Shown in pieces: positions 1-7,262 of a stretch of DNA of 23,788 bases. Under the pieces are notes generated by a model, which searched no databases, was not told the DNA's origin, and saw only the letters and a program-made list of their open reading frames with translations. Position 1 is the stretch's first letter; each line of letters starts with the position of its first letter. The DNA lies in NCBI GenBank assembly GCA_020630895.1, contig JAHDII010000014.1:1-23788 (forward strand), read 5' to 3'. A program made the position numbers and the translations under genes. This stretch comes from Saprospiraceae bacterium. GTDB lineage: Bacteria > Bacteroidota > Bacteroidia > Chitinophagales > Saprospiraceae.

Positions 1-25
1 ACCTCTTATTATCATTATATCGTTT

Positions 26-853
26 ATGAATAAAAAGAAATACATATTATTTTTCTCCTTGGTAATAAATATATTTTGTATGTATTATTTATTTTTTTAT
101 AAAAATAATATTTCTAAAACCACTTATATCTCTGATTCTTTTTCACAAACACATTCTTTAATACATTCAAACAATGAGCAACAATTTTCATATATCAATT
201 TTGTAATTTCTCGACAATCGGAAGATTCTCTATTTATAAAAAAATTTAAAACGATTGAAAATTTATATTATGATATTGAAGATTATTTTTCAAATGAAAG
301 TAAAAAAATAAATAGAACACAATTATCAAAAAAATTAGATAGTTTACAATTTTTAACTCGAAAAATGATTGCTAATTATCATGAAATTTTTTCTTATCCC
401 TTTCCTCCAATTAATATTAATTTTATTTCTTCTGTAAGAGATTCTAGTTTGAAAAAATTATTTTTGGAACAAGCTCAATTAGATATTTCTAATTATATAC
501 AAAACTTTTTATTACATTTACCAAAGAGCATTACAACTTTTTATTATGATTATGATTATGCTCATCCTTACCCTGTAGTTCTTTCTAAAAAAAATAGCCC
601 TATTTTTAAACAAGGTAAAAAAGAAAAGATAACTTTAGATTTTAGTATCCAAAAATATGTGAGACATGGCTCTTCCATTTCTATTAATGGAAATAAAGAT
701 TATTATTTTAATAATAATGGAATATTATACTATGAAGAAGTTCCTCAAAAAATAGGCAAAAATAAAATAGAATTAAAGGCAAGTTTTACAAATTTTTATA
801 CAGGAGAGAGAACTTCAGGAATCTCTCATTATTACTACTATGTTTTACCTTAG
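26..853 (+). CDS. Membrane-anchored protein of unknown function (GldM-like C-terminal pattern)
   Basis: No confident family. The protein has 275 residues. Residues 7-25 form one hydrophobic N-terminal segment after a MNKKK start, so it is probably a signal anchor with the rest in the periplasm. Residues about 60-115 look helical (FKTIENLYYDIEDYF, LSKKLDSLQFLTRKM). Residues about 200-275 look like a beta-sandwich: a 'G..YY..VP...GKNKIEL' stretch, then 'TGERTSG', then a tyrosine-rich last strand. This helix-then-beta plan and the 'VP...G...I......TGE....Y.Y.V' pattern recall a domain of the gliding/T9SS protein GldM, but the protein is about half GldM length, so this is only a remote suggestion. 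Start ATG 26 follows an AT-rich leader. It is convergent with the gene ending at 913. An ordinary lineage-specific envelope protein is the alternative. Confidence 0.75.
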   Translation: MNKKKYILFFSLVINIFCMYYLFFYKNNISKTTYISDSFSQTHSLIHSNNEQQFSYINFVISRQSEDSLFIKKFKTIENLYYDIEDYFSNESKKINRTQLSKKLDSLQFLTRKMIANYHEIFSYPFPPININFISSVRDSSLKKLFLEQAQLDISNYIQNFLLHLPKSITTFYYDYDYAHPYPVVLSKKNSPIFKQGKKEKITLDFSIQKYVRHGSSISINGNKDYYFNNNGILYYEEVPQKIGKNKIELKASFTNFYTGERTSGISHYYYYVLP

Positions 854-912
854 CAAAAAATAAAATTTCATAAAATTTTAATTTATTTACGTGCTTCATT
901 TCAACAGATATA

Positions 913-1455
913 TTAATCTATTGCAGAAGCCCATTCACGTAATTTACGTTTTTCAGCTTCTTTTACTTTTTTTATATATCCATCAATAAAATGATGAATT
1001 TCTTTTTTGGAATGCCTAAAAAAATATTGATTCCATTTTTCAATATTTTCATATTGAACACTAAAACATAATGAATCACAGAGAATAATTTGGTTTTTTT
1101 CTAGTTCTATTAATTGAACATATACTTCTTTAGCCATTCCTTTATTAACAATAATATCTATGACTAAATCTTGTGATAATTCCACATCTAATATTGTTTT
1201 TAAAGAATCTGTAATAGAATAAAATGATTGAAGTTTGTTGTTGAAGTTAACCACCTTTTCTCTTTTAAAAGTATCTTGTAGTAAGATAGTATATAATGTA
1301 TCGGTAGAAGAAGGAGTAATATATCTCCATTGATTAGAATTATAAATAAGATGAGATACATTTCTCATGGCAAACATGAGTATCAAAAATAAACTCAGAG
1401 ATAATATTGTAGAAATAAAAAATATTTTTGCTTTTCTACTAGAAATTGAACGCAT
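913..1455 (-). CDS. Small single-pass membrane protein coupled to an ECF sigma factor
   Basis: Hypothetical protein of 180 residues from ATG 1455. Its start overlaps the sigma-factor stop by one base (TGATG), the usual sign of translational coupling. A TTG one codon upstream is also open, but the ATG fits better. There is a short basic cytoplasmic N-terminus (RSISSRKAK), one membrane segment at about 10-31, then about 150 residues probably in the periplasm, with a basic helical tail ending WASAID. It sits where an anti-sigma factor often lies, but the predicted cytoplasmic part is only about ten residues and no zinc-binding anti-sigma motif (HxxxCxxC) is present, so a classical anti-sigma role is not supported. 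It might be a regulator acting through the membrane or simply an operon passenger. Confidence 0.8.
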   Translation of the reverse strand: MRSISSRKAKIFFISTILSLSLFLILMFAMRNVSHLIYNSNQWRYITPSSTDTLYTILLQDTFKREKVVNFNNKLQSFYSITDSLKTILDVELSQDLVIDIIVNKGMAKEVYVQLIELEKNQIILCDSLCFSVQYENIEKWNQYFFRHSKKEIHHFIDGYIKKVKEAEKRKLREWASAID

Positions 1456-2114
1456 CAATCTTTATTTTTTGATTTCTTTTTCTTTTTTTTCTCTACATCT
1501 AAATAAGCTTTTGAAGATGGGGTTTGTAATAAATTATATAAAATTTCTTTAGCCCTAAATAATTGAGCTTTAACTGTTCCTAAAGGTATTCCCAATTCTT
1601 CTGCAATGCTATCATAACTCATTTCTTCAAAAAAACGAAGTTCTACCATCAAACGATATTTAGGGTTGAGTTGTCCTAAAACATTTCGCATTAACTTTAC
1701 TTTTTGGCTGCGAATAAAAATTTCTTCAGGATCTAATGCATTTGATTTGAGATTATTAGAAAAATCATTACCTCCTTCATTATTTATAGTATCATCAATA
1801 GAAAGGAGGTGTAATTTTTTCTTTCTCATAGAATCAATACAATTATTAATAGCTATTTTAAATAACCAAGTACTAAAAGCATAATTAGGAGTATAGCTAG
1901 GTAATTTTTTGAATGCCTTTCCAAAAGCTTCAAGAGTTAAGTCGTCAGCATCTTCTCTATTATTTACCATTTTAAGCATCATATGGAATATAGAATTTCT
2001 ATACCTTTCCATCAAAGTGGTATATGCTTGTTGATCATTCGCTCCTATTGCTCTTTGCACTAATTCCCAATCAACTTGTGCTTTTTCTGATAAATTATTG
2101 TTCTTTACTTCCAT
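1455..2114 (-). CDS. ECF-type RNA polymerase sigma factor (sigma-70 family)
   Basis: A 219-residue sigma factor with regions 2 and 4 only, as in the extracytoplasmic-function group; it directs RNA polymerase to an alternative promoter set. Region 2 lies at about 30-98: the core-binding part includes NREDADDLTLEAFGKAFKKL, followed by FSTWLFKIAINNCID and a basic RKKK. Region 4 lies at about 137-195: LNPKYRLMVELRFFEEMSY, then the helix-turn-helix IAEELGIPLGTVKAQLFRAK. The linker (about 105-135) is longer than average, and the tail ends in a run of lysines. Its start overlaps the end of the upstream glycosyltransferase by 10 bases, and its stop overlaps the downstream membrane protein start by 1 base, so the three are almost certainly co-translated. 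No recognisable anti-sigma factor is adjacent. Family assignment is firm; the regulon is unknown. Confidence 0.95.
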   Translation of the reverse strand: MEVKNNNLSEKAQVDWELVQRAIGANDQQAYTTLMERYRNSIFHMMLKMVNNREDADDLTLEAFGKAFKKLPSYTPNYAFSTWLFKIAINNCIDSMRKKKLHLLSIDDTINNEGGNDFSNNLKSNALDPEEIFIRSQKVKLMRNVLGQLNPKYRLMVELRFFEEMSYDSIAEELGIPLGTVKAQLFRAKEILYNLLQTPSSKAYLDVEKKKKKKSKNKD

Positions 2115-3214
2115 TTTATTGTTTTACCCCACATTAAAGTAGGAGCTAATACAATGTAATATAATATATATATTATATCTAATACAAAAATTAGAGGTAT
2201 TAAGTTTTGTTCTTTTAATTTTAACGCAATCAATCCAAAAATGGTATTTTTAAGACTAATTGTAATTATAAATAGTATTACAAATATCATACTAATTCCA
2301 TATAAACATAACAATAGAGCAAAAAAATACATCCCAAAATGAGTAAAAGAAAAAAGACCTAAAACAATTTGATGAACCCATTTGTAATGTTTTCCTGTTG
2401 TAATATGTCTTCTTTTTTGATGTAAATATTCTTTCCATGTCTTTTTAGGACTAGAAAACATAAATGTTTCTGGATGAATAATAATAGAGGTGTTTTTTTG
2501 ATTAGAAACTTCATTAATGAATAAATCATCATCTCCCGAAGGGATATGGCTATGTTTATCAAAACCATTTGCTTTATAAAATAATGATTTCTTATAAATC
2601 ATATTTCTTCCTACCCCCATATAAGCCAAACCCCAAAGTGCTAATGACATATATTGAATCGCGGTATAAACTGTTTCATATCTAATGAAGTAATTGACAA
2701 AAGTATTTTCTTTTTTATAAGGCCCATAACCTAAACCTATTTCAATAGGATGATTGAGACTATTTGCCATATAACTGATCCAGTTTTTAGATTTGGGATA
2801 ACAATCAGCATCTGTTACTAAAATAGTATCATATAAACTGGCTTTAATTCCTTGAGATAAGGCATTCTTTTTTCCTAATTTTCTTTTTTTATGATATGAA
2901 ATATTTAAGATATTAAGATGAGAATATTCTTTTTTAAATGTATTTAATATCTCTTTTGTAGCATCTGTAGAATCATCATTTACTATTAGAACTTCATAAT
3001 TGGAGTAATTTTGTTCTAGTATAAGCGGTAAATTTTTTTTAAGATTTTCTTCTTCATTATAAGCACATATAATTACACTTATCGCTGGAGGATTTTGTAT
3101 TTTATGTTCATTTTTGGGTTGATACAATAAAAATCTAAAAAATATTATTCCCCAATATATGAGTTGGATAATCATACAACTTACAAACAAAAAGAGAATT
3201 ATACTTTTAATCAT
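2105..3214 (-). CDS. Family 2 glycosyltransferase, membrane-bound
   Basis: A 369-residue inverting glycosyltransferase that would transfer a sugar from a nucleotide-sugar donor at the inner face of the membrane. A membrane segment at about 5-28 is followed by the GT-A fold: PAISVIICAYNEEENL (about 43-58), VLIVNDDSTDAT (75-86), the metal-binding DAD at 135-137, an acidic GDDD at 227-230 as the probable catalytic-base region, and QKRRH at 266-270, a variant of the QxxRW motif typical of processive GT2 enzymes. At least two hydrophobic segments follow at about 280-325 and 335-360. First gene of the operon GT2, ECF sigma, membrane protein; it overlaps the sigma gene by 10 bases. The product (polysaccharide or glycolipid) cannot be named. 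Start is ATG 3214. Confidence 0.92.
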   Translation of the reverse strand: MIKSIILFLFVSCMIIQLIYWGIIFFRFLLYQPKNEHKIQNPPAISVIICAYNEEENLKKNLPLILEQNYSNYEVLIVNDDSTDATKEILNTFKKEYSHLNILNISYHKKRKLGKKNALSQGIKASLYDTILVTDADCYPKSKNWISYMANSLNHPIEIGLGYGPYKKENTFVNYFIRYETVYTAIQYMSLALWGLAYMGVGRNMIYKKSLFYKANGFDKHSHIPSGDDDLFINEVSNQKNTSIIIHPETFMFSSPKKTWKEYLHQKRRHITTGKHYKWVHQIVLGLFSFTHFGMYFFALLLCLYGISMIFVILFIITISLKNTIFGLIALKLKEQNLIPLIFVLDIIYILYYIVLAPTLMWGKTIKWK

Positions 3215-3304
3215 TTATATTACATTATCTTTAAACATAAAGATAGTCCATTTACAAAACATGGGCTTCTTGATTATAAAGGGTTTTCTCATAAAAGCTT
3301 TATT

Positions 3305-3490
3305 TTTTTAAGCCATCATAAAAATATTGTTGAAAAACTCAATATAGATTATTATTTTGCAAAACTATATGACTCTTGATAAAGAGGAACTAACGAAAAC
3401 CTAAATGAATGAATTTAAGTTGTGTAAAAAGCCCAATGAAATATTCGTTCAAAAATGGAACTTCAGTTCGATATTTCATTTATTACTTGA
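3305..3490 (+). pseudogene. Decayed IS30-family transposase remnant (C-terminal part)
   Basis: One reading frame carries a worn copy of the IS30 transposase C-terminus. It reads SHHKNIVEKLNIDYYFAKLY, then DS, two stop codons at 3377-3382, then RGTNENLNE and another stop. The family motif here is YYFAxPYxSWERGxNENTNGLI, so the W and E codons have each become stops by what look like single substitutions (TGG to TGA, GAA to TAA). Further on, a sequence close to the usual TPNEIF near the C-terminus appears in a shifted frame around 3432-3450, and the original frame ends with LQFDISFIT and a stop at 3488-3490. The spacing between NENLNE and the TPNEIF-like part is too short, so about 40 codons appear deleted. 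The N-terminal DNA-binding part and the first catalytic residues are gone. Edges are approximate; no terminal repeats or target duplication were identified. Confidence 0.75.
3435..3480. repeat. 10-bp inverted repeat inside the IS remnant
   Basis: AATGAAATAT at 3435-3444 is matched exactly by its reverse complement ATATTTCATT at 3471-3480, with a 26-base spacer. It falls within the decayed transposase, about 105 bases before the SH3b gene. It could form a stem in RNA but has no T-tract, so a terminator role is doubtful. It may be coincidental in such AT-rich DNA. Confidence 0.4.
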
Positions 3491-3585
3491 GTCGAAGATT
3501 TTTAACTTCATTTACTAAAATAACGAACTGTTAAACAATTTTGTGCGTTTTAAATATTAACTACTATTAGAGAAATTTTTTAAAT

Positions 3586-4224
3586 ATGGCGGAAAGAAAA
3601 AAAAGGACTACAAAAAAGAAAAACACTTCTTTGAATTCTGAAAATATTATGGATAAATTACAAATATTATTTATCGTTATTTTATTCTTATTCTTTTTTG
3701 CATGGGCATTCAAAAAATGTAATAATGAAAAAGATCCTAGTTCTTTAATTGAAGAAGAAGATAATACAGTGACTTCTCCTGCTGCTGCTGATAATCCAGA
3801 TTCTCCAACATATGACTTAGCCGAAAACGAAATTAATAATACAGCCTCTAATCCTCCTTCTAATAATGGAAATACGGAGGTTGTTGGCAGAGGAAATAAT
3901 AACTATCCAACCTCTAAAAGTTATACTCCTCTTTATGTTACTTTAGAGGGACTTAAAGTAAGAAAAGGACCTAGTTTAGATTCTTCTATTGTTTCTGTTC
4001 TTTCATTACATGATGAAGTAATGTTTATGGAAAAAAGAACGGATTTTAGAGAAAAAATCAATATAGGAAATGAAATATATACTACAGAACCATGGTTTTT
4101 TATTCAAACAAAAAAAGGACATCAAGGATGGGTTTATGGTGCTGGAGTTCACTTTTTTAAATGGGATAGATTAAAAGAACCTATTCGTGAAATTGGTATT
4201 GAAGAAGAAGAAAAAGAAGAATAG
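3586..4224 (+). CDS. Membrane-anchored bacterial SH3 (SH3b) domain protein
   Basis: A 212-residue protein. The N-terminus is strongly basic (AERKKRTTKKK), followed by a membrane segment at about 25-42, then an acidic, Ser/Pro/Asn-rich linker (about 48-112) and an SH3b domain at about 115-192. The domain shows the typical start YVTLEGLKVRKGPSLDSSIV (the xLNVRxGPSxxSxVxxxL pattern) and the typical end WFFIQTKKGHQGWVYG. The protein ends in an acidic tail (EEEEKEE). SH3b domains usually bind peptidoglycan or other cell-wall ligands, so a periplasmic role anchored to the inner membrane is likely. The stop is 15 bases from the convergent crtZ stop. The exact partner is unknown. Confidence 0.88.
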   Translation: MAERKKRTTKKKNTSLNSENIMDKLQILFIVILFLFFFAWAFKKCNNEKDPSSLIEEEDNTVTSPAAADNPDSPTYDLAENEINNTASNPPSNNGNTEVVGRGNNNYPTSKSYTPLYVTLEGLKVRKGPSLDSSIVSVLSLHDEVMFMEKRTDFREKINIGNEIYTTEPWFFIQTKKGHQGWVYGAGVHFFKWDRLKEPIREIGIEEEEKEE

Positions 4225-4239
4225 AATTTTAAAGAAAAC

Positions 4240-4716
4240 CTATTTATTCTTAGCTATCCTTTCCCTTTTTTTAAAAAACTTAGTATGAACAATCAATAAA
4301 CCAAATGACTCACAATCATCTTTGGTTTGTTGTGCATGATGAGCACCATGAGCTCTTAAAATAGCTTTTGAATATTTGTTATCTAATTTTTTAAACCACT
4401 TAAATCGTCGATGAATATAAACATCATGAACGAGAAAATAAATTAGCCCATAAATTGAAATTCCTATACCTACAAAGAAAAGCCATAAATGAGGAGTAGC
4501 AGAACCTAGTATATAACATGTAGCACTAGGTATTGCAAAGACTAAAAAAAATAAATCATTTTTTTCAAAAAAACCTTTTTTCAAATGGGGTTGATGATGA
4601 TCCTGATGCCAAGACCATAAAAAACCATGCATAATATATTTATGAGAAAACCAAGCAACAAATTCCATTAGAAAAATACTACATAAAGTAATCAAAGTAT
4701 ATTTTAGAATGACCAT
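4240..4716 (-). CDS. crtZ: Beta-carotene 3-hydroxylase (CrtZ type)
   Basis: A 158-residue integral-membrane di-iron hydroxylase of the fatty-acid hydroxylase superfamily. CrtZ adds 3-hydroxyl groups to the beta rings of carotenoids, turning beta-carotene into zeaxanthin and related pigments. All four histidine clusters are present: H25-KYIM-H30, H37-QD-HH41, H97-DVYI-H102 and H123-GA-HH127. Hydrophobic segments lie at about 4-22, 54-71 and 78-96. Length matches the family. No other carotenoid genes lie in the window, so it is a stand-alone pigment gene here. It is convergent with the SH3b gene, and its promoter must lie in the 4717-5327 gap. A sterol-desaturase-type hydroxylase with another substrate is the alternative, but the motif spacing favours CrtZ. 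Confidence 0.9.
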   Translation of the reverse strand: MVILKYTLITLCSIFLMEFVAWFSHKYIMHGFLWSWHQDHHQPHLKKGFFEKNDLFFLVFAIPSATCYILGSATPHLWLFFVGIGISIYGLIYFLVHDVYIHRRFKWFKKLDNKYSKAILRAHGAHHAQQTKDDCESFGLLIVHTKFFKKRERIAKNK

Positions 4717-5327
4717 ATTTTATCATTTGTAATGTAAAAATAATAAGATTCTATAAAAACACCTCAAAAGAGTACACAATTAAACACCAAAGGTTTATCG
4801 TAATAAATAATAGATGTTATTACGGAAAGTTTTTTATGGAAGACGACTTAGAGATTTTGAAAATAGAACAATTCAAAGAAAATATAAAACAAAAAAAATG
4901 AAAACTGCATAGAATAACAAACTCAAAAACAAATACTACAAATTTAAATGCGATTGCCCTGTTTAGTCTATACTAACAGATATTAATATACATAATGTTT
5001 ACCACTATTCGGAAATGTATAATAGCAGAATATTTTTTTGATTTCTTGAGTGTTCTTAGGAAAAAATATCATTTTATAAACAAAAAAATTCCAACCTTTA
5101 ATAATATAAATCGTCTTAAAGTATAAGACATAAATTCTGAATAATTCATTCATTAGCTATCAAAATCAGGCCTTTATAAATCAATCCAATAGCACATTAA
5201 GTATTAATAAAAATATTTTTTCTTAAAATACTTTGATACATTTAATTTAAAAAAGTGGTCTTCTATTTTTTTTAGCTGAATGTATTTTGATATAATTACA
5301 CTGTTTATTCATAAAAACATTAATAAT
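4717..5327. other. AT-rich intergenic region, 611 bases, no convincing gene
   Basis: I read all frames and found no recognisable protein, tRNA or mobile-element pattern. A 21-codon ORF (4836-4901, MEDDLEILKIEQF...) lies on the + strand but is too short to support alone. The one clear structure is the palindrome at 4799-4824. Promoters for crtZ (leftward) and for the barrel/cytochrome pair (rightward) must be here; no perfect TAnnTTTG element was found for either. Confidence 0.6.
4799..4824. repeat. Perfect 8-bp palindrome arms, possible operator
   Basis: CGTAATAA (4799-4806) and TTATTACG (4817-4824) are exact reverse complements separated by 10 bases. The arm spacing suits a dimeric DNA-binding protein; as RNA it would be a weak stem without a T-tract. 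It lies 83 bases upstream of the crtZ start and about 500 bases upstream of the barrel gene. A regulatory role is inferred, not shown. Confidence 0.4.
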
Positions 5328-6209
5328 ATGAAAAATATTTTTTTCTTTTTTTTGGTATTACTCTTCAATGTAAATTTTTTACAAGGTCAAGATGAAAGTG
5401 AAAAAAAAGAATATGTATATCAAACATGGAAATATTACAAGATTGTAAATATGCACTCTACAGAAACATTGCCTAAACGAACATTGGATGTTCGTATAGG
5501 ACATAAGTTTGGAGATTTAGCTGGTACTGCAGGAGGATGGCAAACTTTTTATGGTCTAGAAAGTGCTGCTGATATTATGATGGGAGTAGCTTATGGTATT
5601 ACAGATGATATTGGTGTTGGAATTAGTAGAGTAAAGGGAGCAAGAGGTTTATTTCAGAATATGGTAGGTACAGTAAAATATCGGTTTTTACAACAACAAA
5701 CGAATGGAGGCATTCCTTTAACTATGACTTTTGTTGGTATAGCTAATATGTCCACTCAAAAGAAAGTAGAAAATTCTACATCTATACAAGCCTTTGATAA
5801 GTTTGCACATAGAATGGCATACTCTGCTCAAATTATTATTGCTCGGAAATTTGGAGAACGTTTTTCTTTTCAAATTTCTCCAGGATATATTCATAGAAAT
5901 ATTGTAGAACCTTTAGAACGTAATGGTTTACCTTATTTAGCTGCGGCTTCTCGGTTACAAATTAGTAAAATTTTTGGAATTATTGTAGATGCTACTTATC
6001 CTTTTTCTTCAATAAGAACAAGAGCAAATAATTATTATCCCTCTGTAGGTGTAGGTTTAGAAATAGAAACAGGAGGTCATGTTTTTCAAGTTAATTTTAC
6101 AAATTCTAGAGGAATTACAGAAACAGATTATATCCCTTATAACCAATCTAGTTGGGCTAAAGGACAATTTCGTTTAGGATTTACTATTTCAAGAGTGTTT
6201 AATTTGTAA
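5328..6209 (+). CDS. DUF5777-type outer-membrane beta-barrel protein
   Basis: A 293-residue predicted outer-membrane barrel. I chose ATG 5328, not the open ATG at 5280, because 5328 starts directly with a signal peptide (MKNIFFFFLVLLFNVNFLQG, cut near GQ-DE). The mature protein opens with a conserved-looking block (TWKYYKIVNMHSTETLPKRT, then LDVRIGHKFGDLAG) and alternating strands such as IMMGVAYGITDDIGVGISRV, ending RLGFTISRVFNL with the aromatic/hydrophobic last strand expected of a barrel. This matches what I know of the DUF5777 family, which in Bacteroidota often sits next to periplasmic cytochrome c or YceI genes. The di-haem cytochrome begins 10 bases downstream, so the two are probably one operon. 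Its exact role (transport or electron-transfer scaffold) is not established. Confidence 0.87.
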   Translation: MKNIFFFFLVLLFNVNFLQGQDESEKKEYVYQTWKYYKIVNMHSTETLPKRTLDVRIGHKFGDLAGTAGGWQTFYGLESAADIMMGVAYGITDDIGVGISRVKGARGLFQNMVGTVKYRFLQQQTNGGIPLTMTFVGIANMSTQKKVENSTSIQAFDKFAHRMAYSAQIIIARKFGERFSFQISPGYIHRNIVEPLERNGLPYLAAASRLQISKIFGIIVDATYPFSSIRTRANNYYPSVGVGLEIETGGHVFQVNFTNSRGITETDYIPYNQSSWAKGQFRLGFTISRVFNL

Positions 6210-6219
6210 AAAAAGGGTT

Positions 6220-7248
6220 ATGAAAAAGTATTTTTTGTTTGTAGTGATATTGATTTTCATTCTTGTTTTTGCAAGTTTTACTAAAAAAAATAATTTCACT
6301 GTAGGAAAAGAAACTCCAGTTTGGCAAGTATTGGAATATTTAGGAGAAGCTCCCCCTCAACATAGTTTTGAAGGAAGTAGTAAGGATATGATTCAAAGGG
6401 GAAAAGATTTAGTAATTAAAGGGGTTACTCAATCTCCTAGTGGAAAGAAAACAAAATTACAAAGCAAACATTTTAAATGTATTTCTTGCCATAATATTGT
6501 GAATGATGAAGGAGATTTAGCAACAATGGATGCACAAGCTCGCCTTGATTTTTGCAATGATAATAAATTACCTTTCTTACAAGGAACTACTTTTTATGGA
6601 ATAGTAAATAGGACTTCTTTTTATAATGGTGATTATCAAAAGAAATATGATGGTAATCCTCGAATTATTAAATCACACAAAAATTTAAGAGAAGCAATTC
6701 AATTGTGTGCAGTAGAATGTGCTCAAGGAAGACCATTTAAAAAATGGGAATTAGACGCTGTTTTAGCTTATTATTGGTCTATTGAAATGAAAATGGGAGA
6801 TTTGAATTTTTCAGAAGAAGAATTTACCAAAATTCGCAAAGCAGAAGATAGCAATCATAAAGAAATTCGAGATTTAATTCATTCTAAATATTTATCCGCT
6901 GCTCCAGCCACTTTTGGTATTACTCCTAAAGATGCTAAAGCAGGTTTTCCTAATATTACAGGACATCCTGAAAATGGAAAATTAATTTATGATTTAAGTT
7001 GTTTATACTGCCACGAAGACAAAAAATATTCTATGTATGAATTAGATGATAATAAAATGACTTTTGAACATCTTAAAAGACATATTCCTAGATATGATAG
7101 ATATTCTATTTATCAAGTATCCAGATATGGTGCTCCTTCTTTTCCTGGAAAAAGAGCTTATATGCCTCAATATTCTTTAGAAAAAATGACCGATCAACAA
7201 TTAGAGGATCTAAGAGCTTATGTGGATAGTAGGGCTTCTAAAAAATAG
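6220..7248 (+). CDS. Di-haem c-type cytochrome
   Basis: A 342-residue exported cytochrome c with two covalent haem sites: C87-I-S-C90-H91 and C261-L-Y-C264-H265. The N-terminus (MKKYFLFVVILIFILVFASF) is a signal peptide or anchor. The first domain (about 55-190) resembles SoxA/di-haem cytochromes, with 'RGKDLVIKGVTQSPSGKKT' before the haem site. The second is a classical class I domain: 'ENGKLIYDLSCLYCH', then 'APSFPGKRAYMPQYS', where M315 is the probable sixth ligand, and a final helix 'LEKMTDQQLEDLRAYVDSR'. It would carry electrons in the periplasm. It is probably co-transcribed with the barrel protein 10 bases upstream. The distal ligand of the first haem is not obvious. It faces a convergent gene only 7 bases away. 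Confidence 0.93.
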   Translation: MKKYFLFVVILIFILVFASFTKKNNFTVGKETPVWQVLEYLGEAPPQHSFEGSSKDMIQRGKDLVIKGVTQSPSGKKTKLQSKHFKCISCHNIVNDEGDLATMDAQARLDFCNDNKLPFLQGTTFYGIVNRTSFYNGDYQKKYDGNPRIIKSHKNLREAIQLCAVECAQGRPFKKWELDAVLAYYWSIEMKMGDLNFSEEEFTKIRKAEDSNHKEIRDLIHSKYLSAAPATFGITPKDAKAGFPNITGHPENGKLIYDLSCLYCHEDKKYSMYELDDNKMTFEHLKRHIPRYDRYSIYQVSRYGAPSFPGKRAYMPQYSLEKMTDQQLEDLRAYVDSRASKK

Positions 7249-7262
7249 AATAATTTTATTCT
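7247..7262. terminator. Possible short bidirectional terminator between convergent genes
   Basis: AGAATAA (7247-7253) and TTATTCT (7256-7262) are exact complements around a 2-base centre, with an A-run before and a short T-run after. The structure overlaps both stop codons of the cytochrome and T9SS cargo genes. The stem is weak and AT-rich, so this is tentative. Confidence 0.35.

Noticed and set aside
854..912. Possible terminator in the AT-rich convergent gap after the first gene
   Set aside because: Only short A/T self-complementary runs are present; no stable stem could be drawn.
3164..3379. 71-codon + strand ORF running from inside the glycosyltransferase into the gap
   Set aside because: Only its last part is meaningful, as the IS30 remnant; the first part is the antisense shadow of the glycosyltransferase gene.
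4836..4901. 21-codon ORF MEDDLEILKIEQF on the + strand
   Set aside because: Too short, with composition expected from AT-rich DNA and no supporting promoter or neighbour.
5280..5327. Upstream in-frame ATG for the DUF5777 barrel
   Set aside because: It would place 16 residues before a clean signal peptide; ATG 5328 starts the signal peptide directly.
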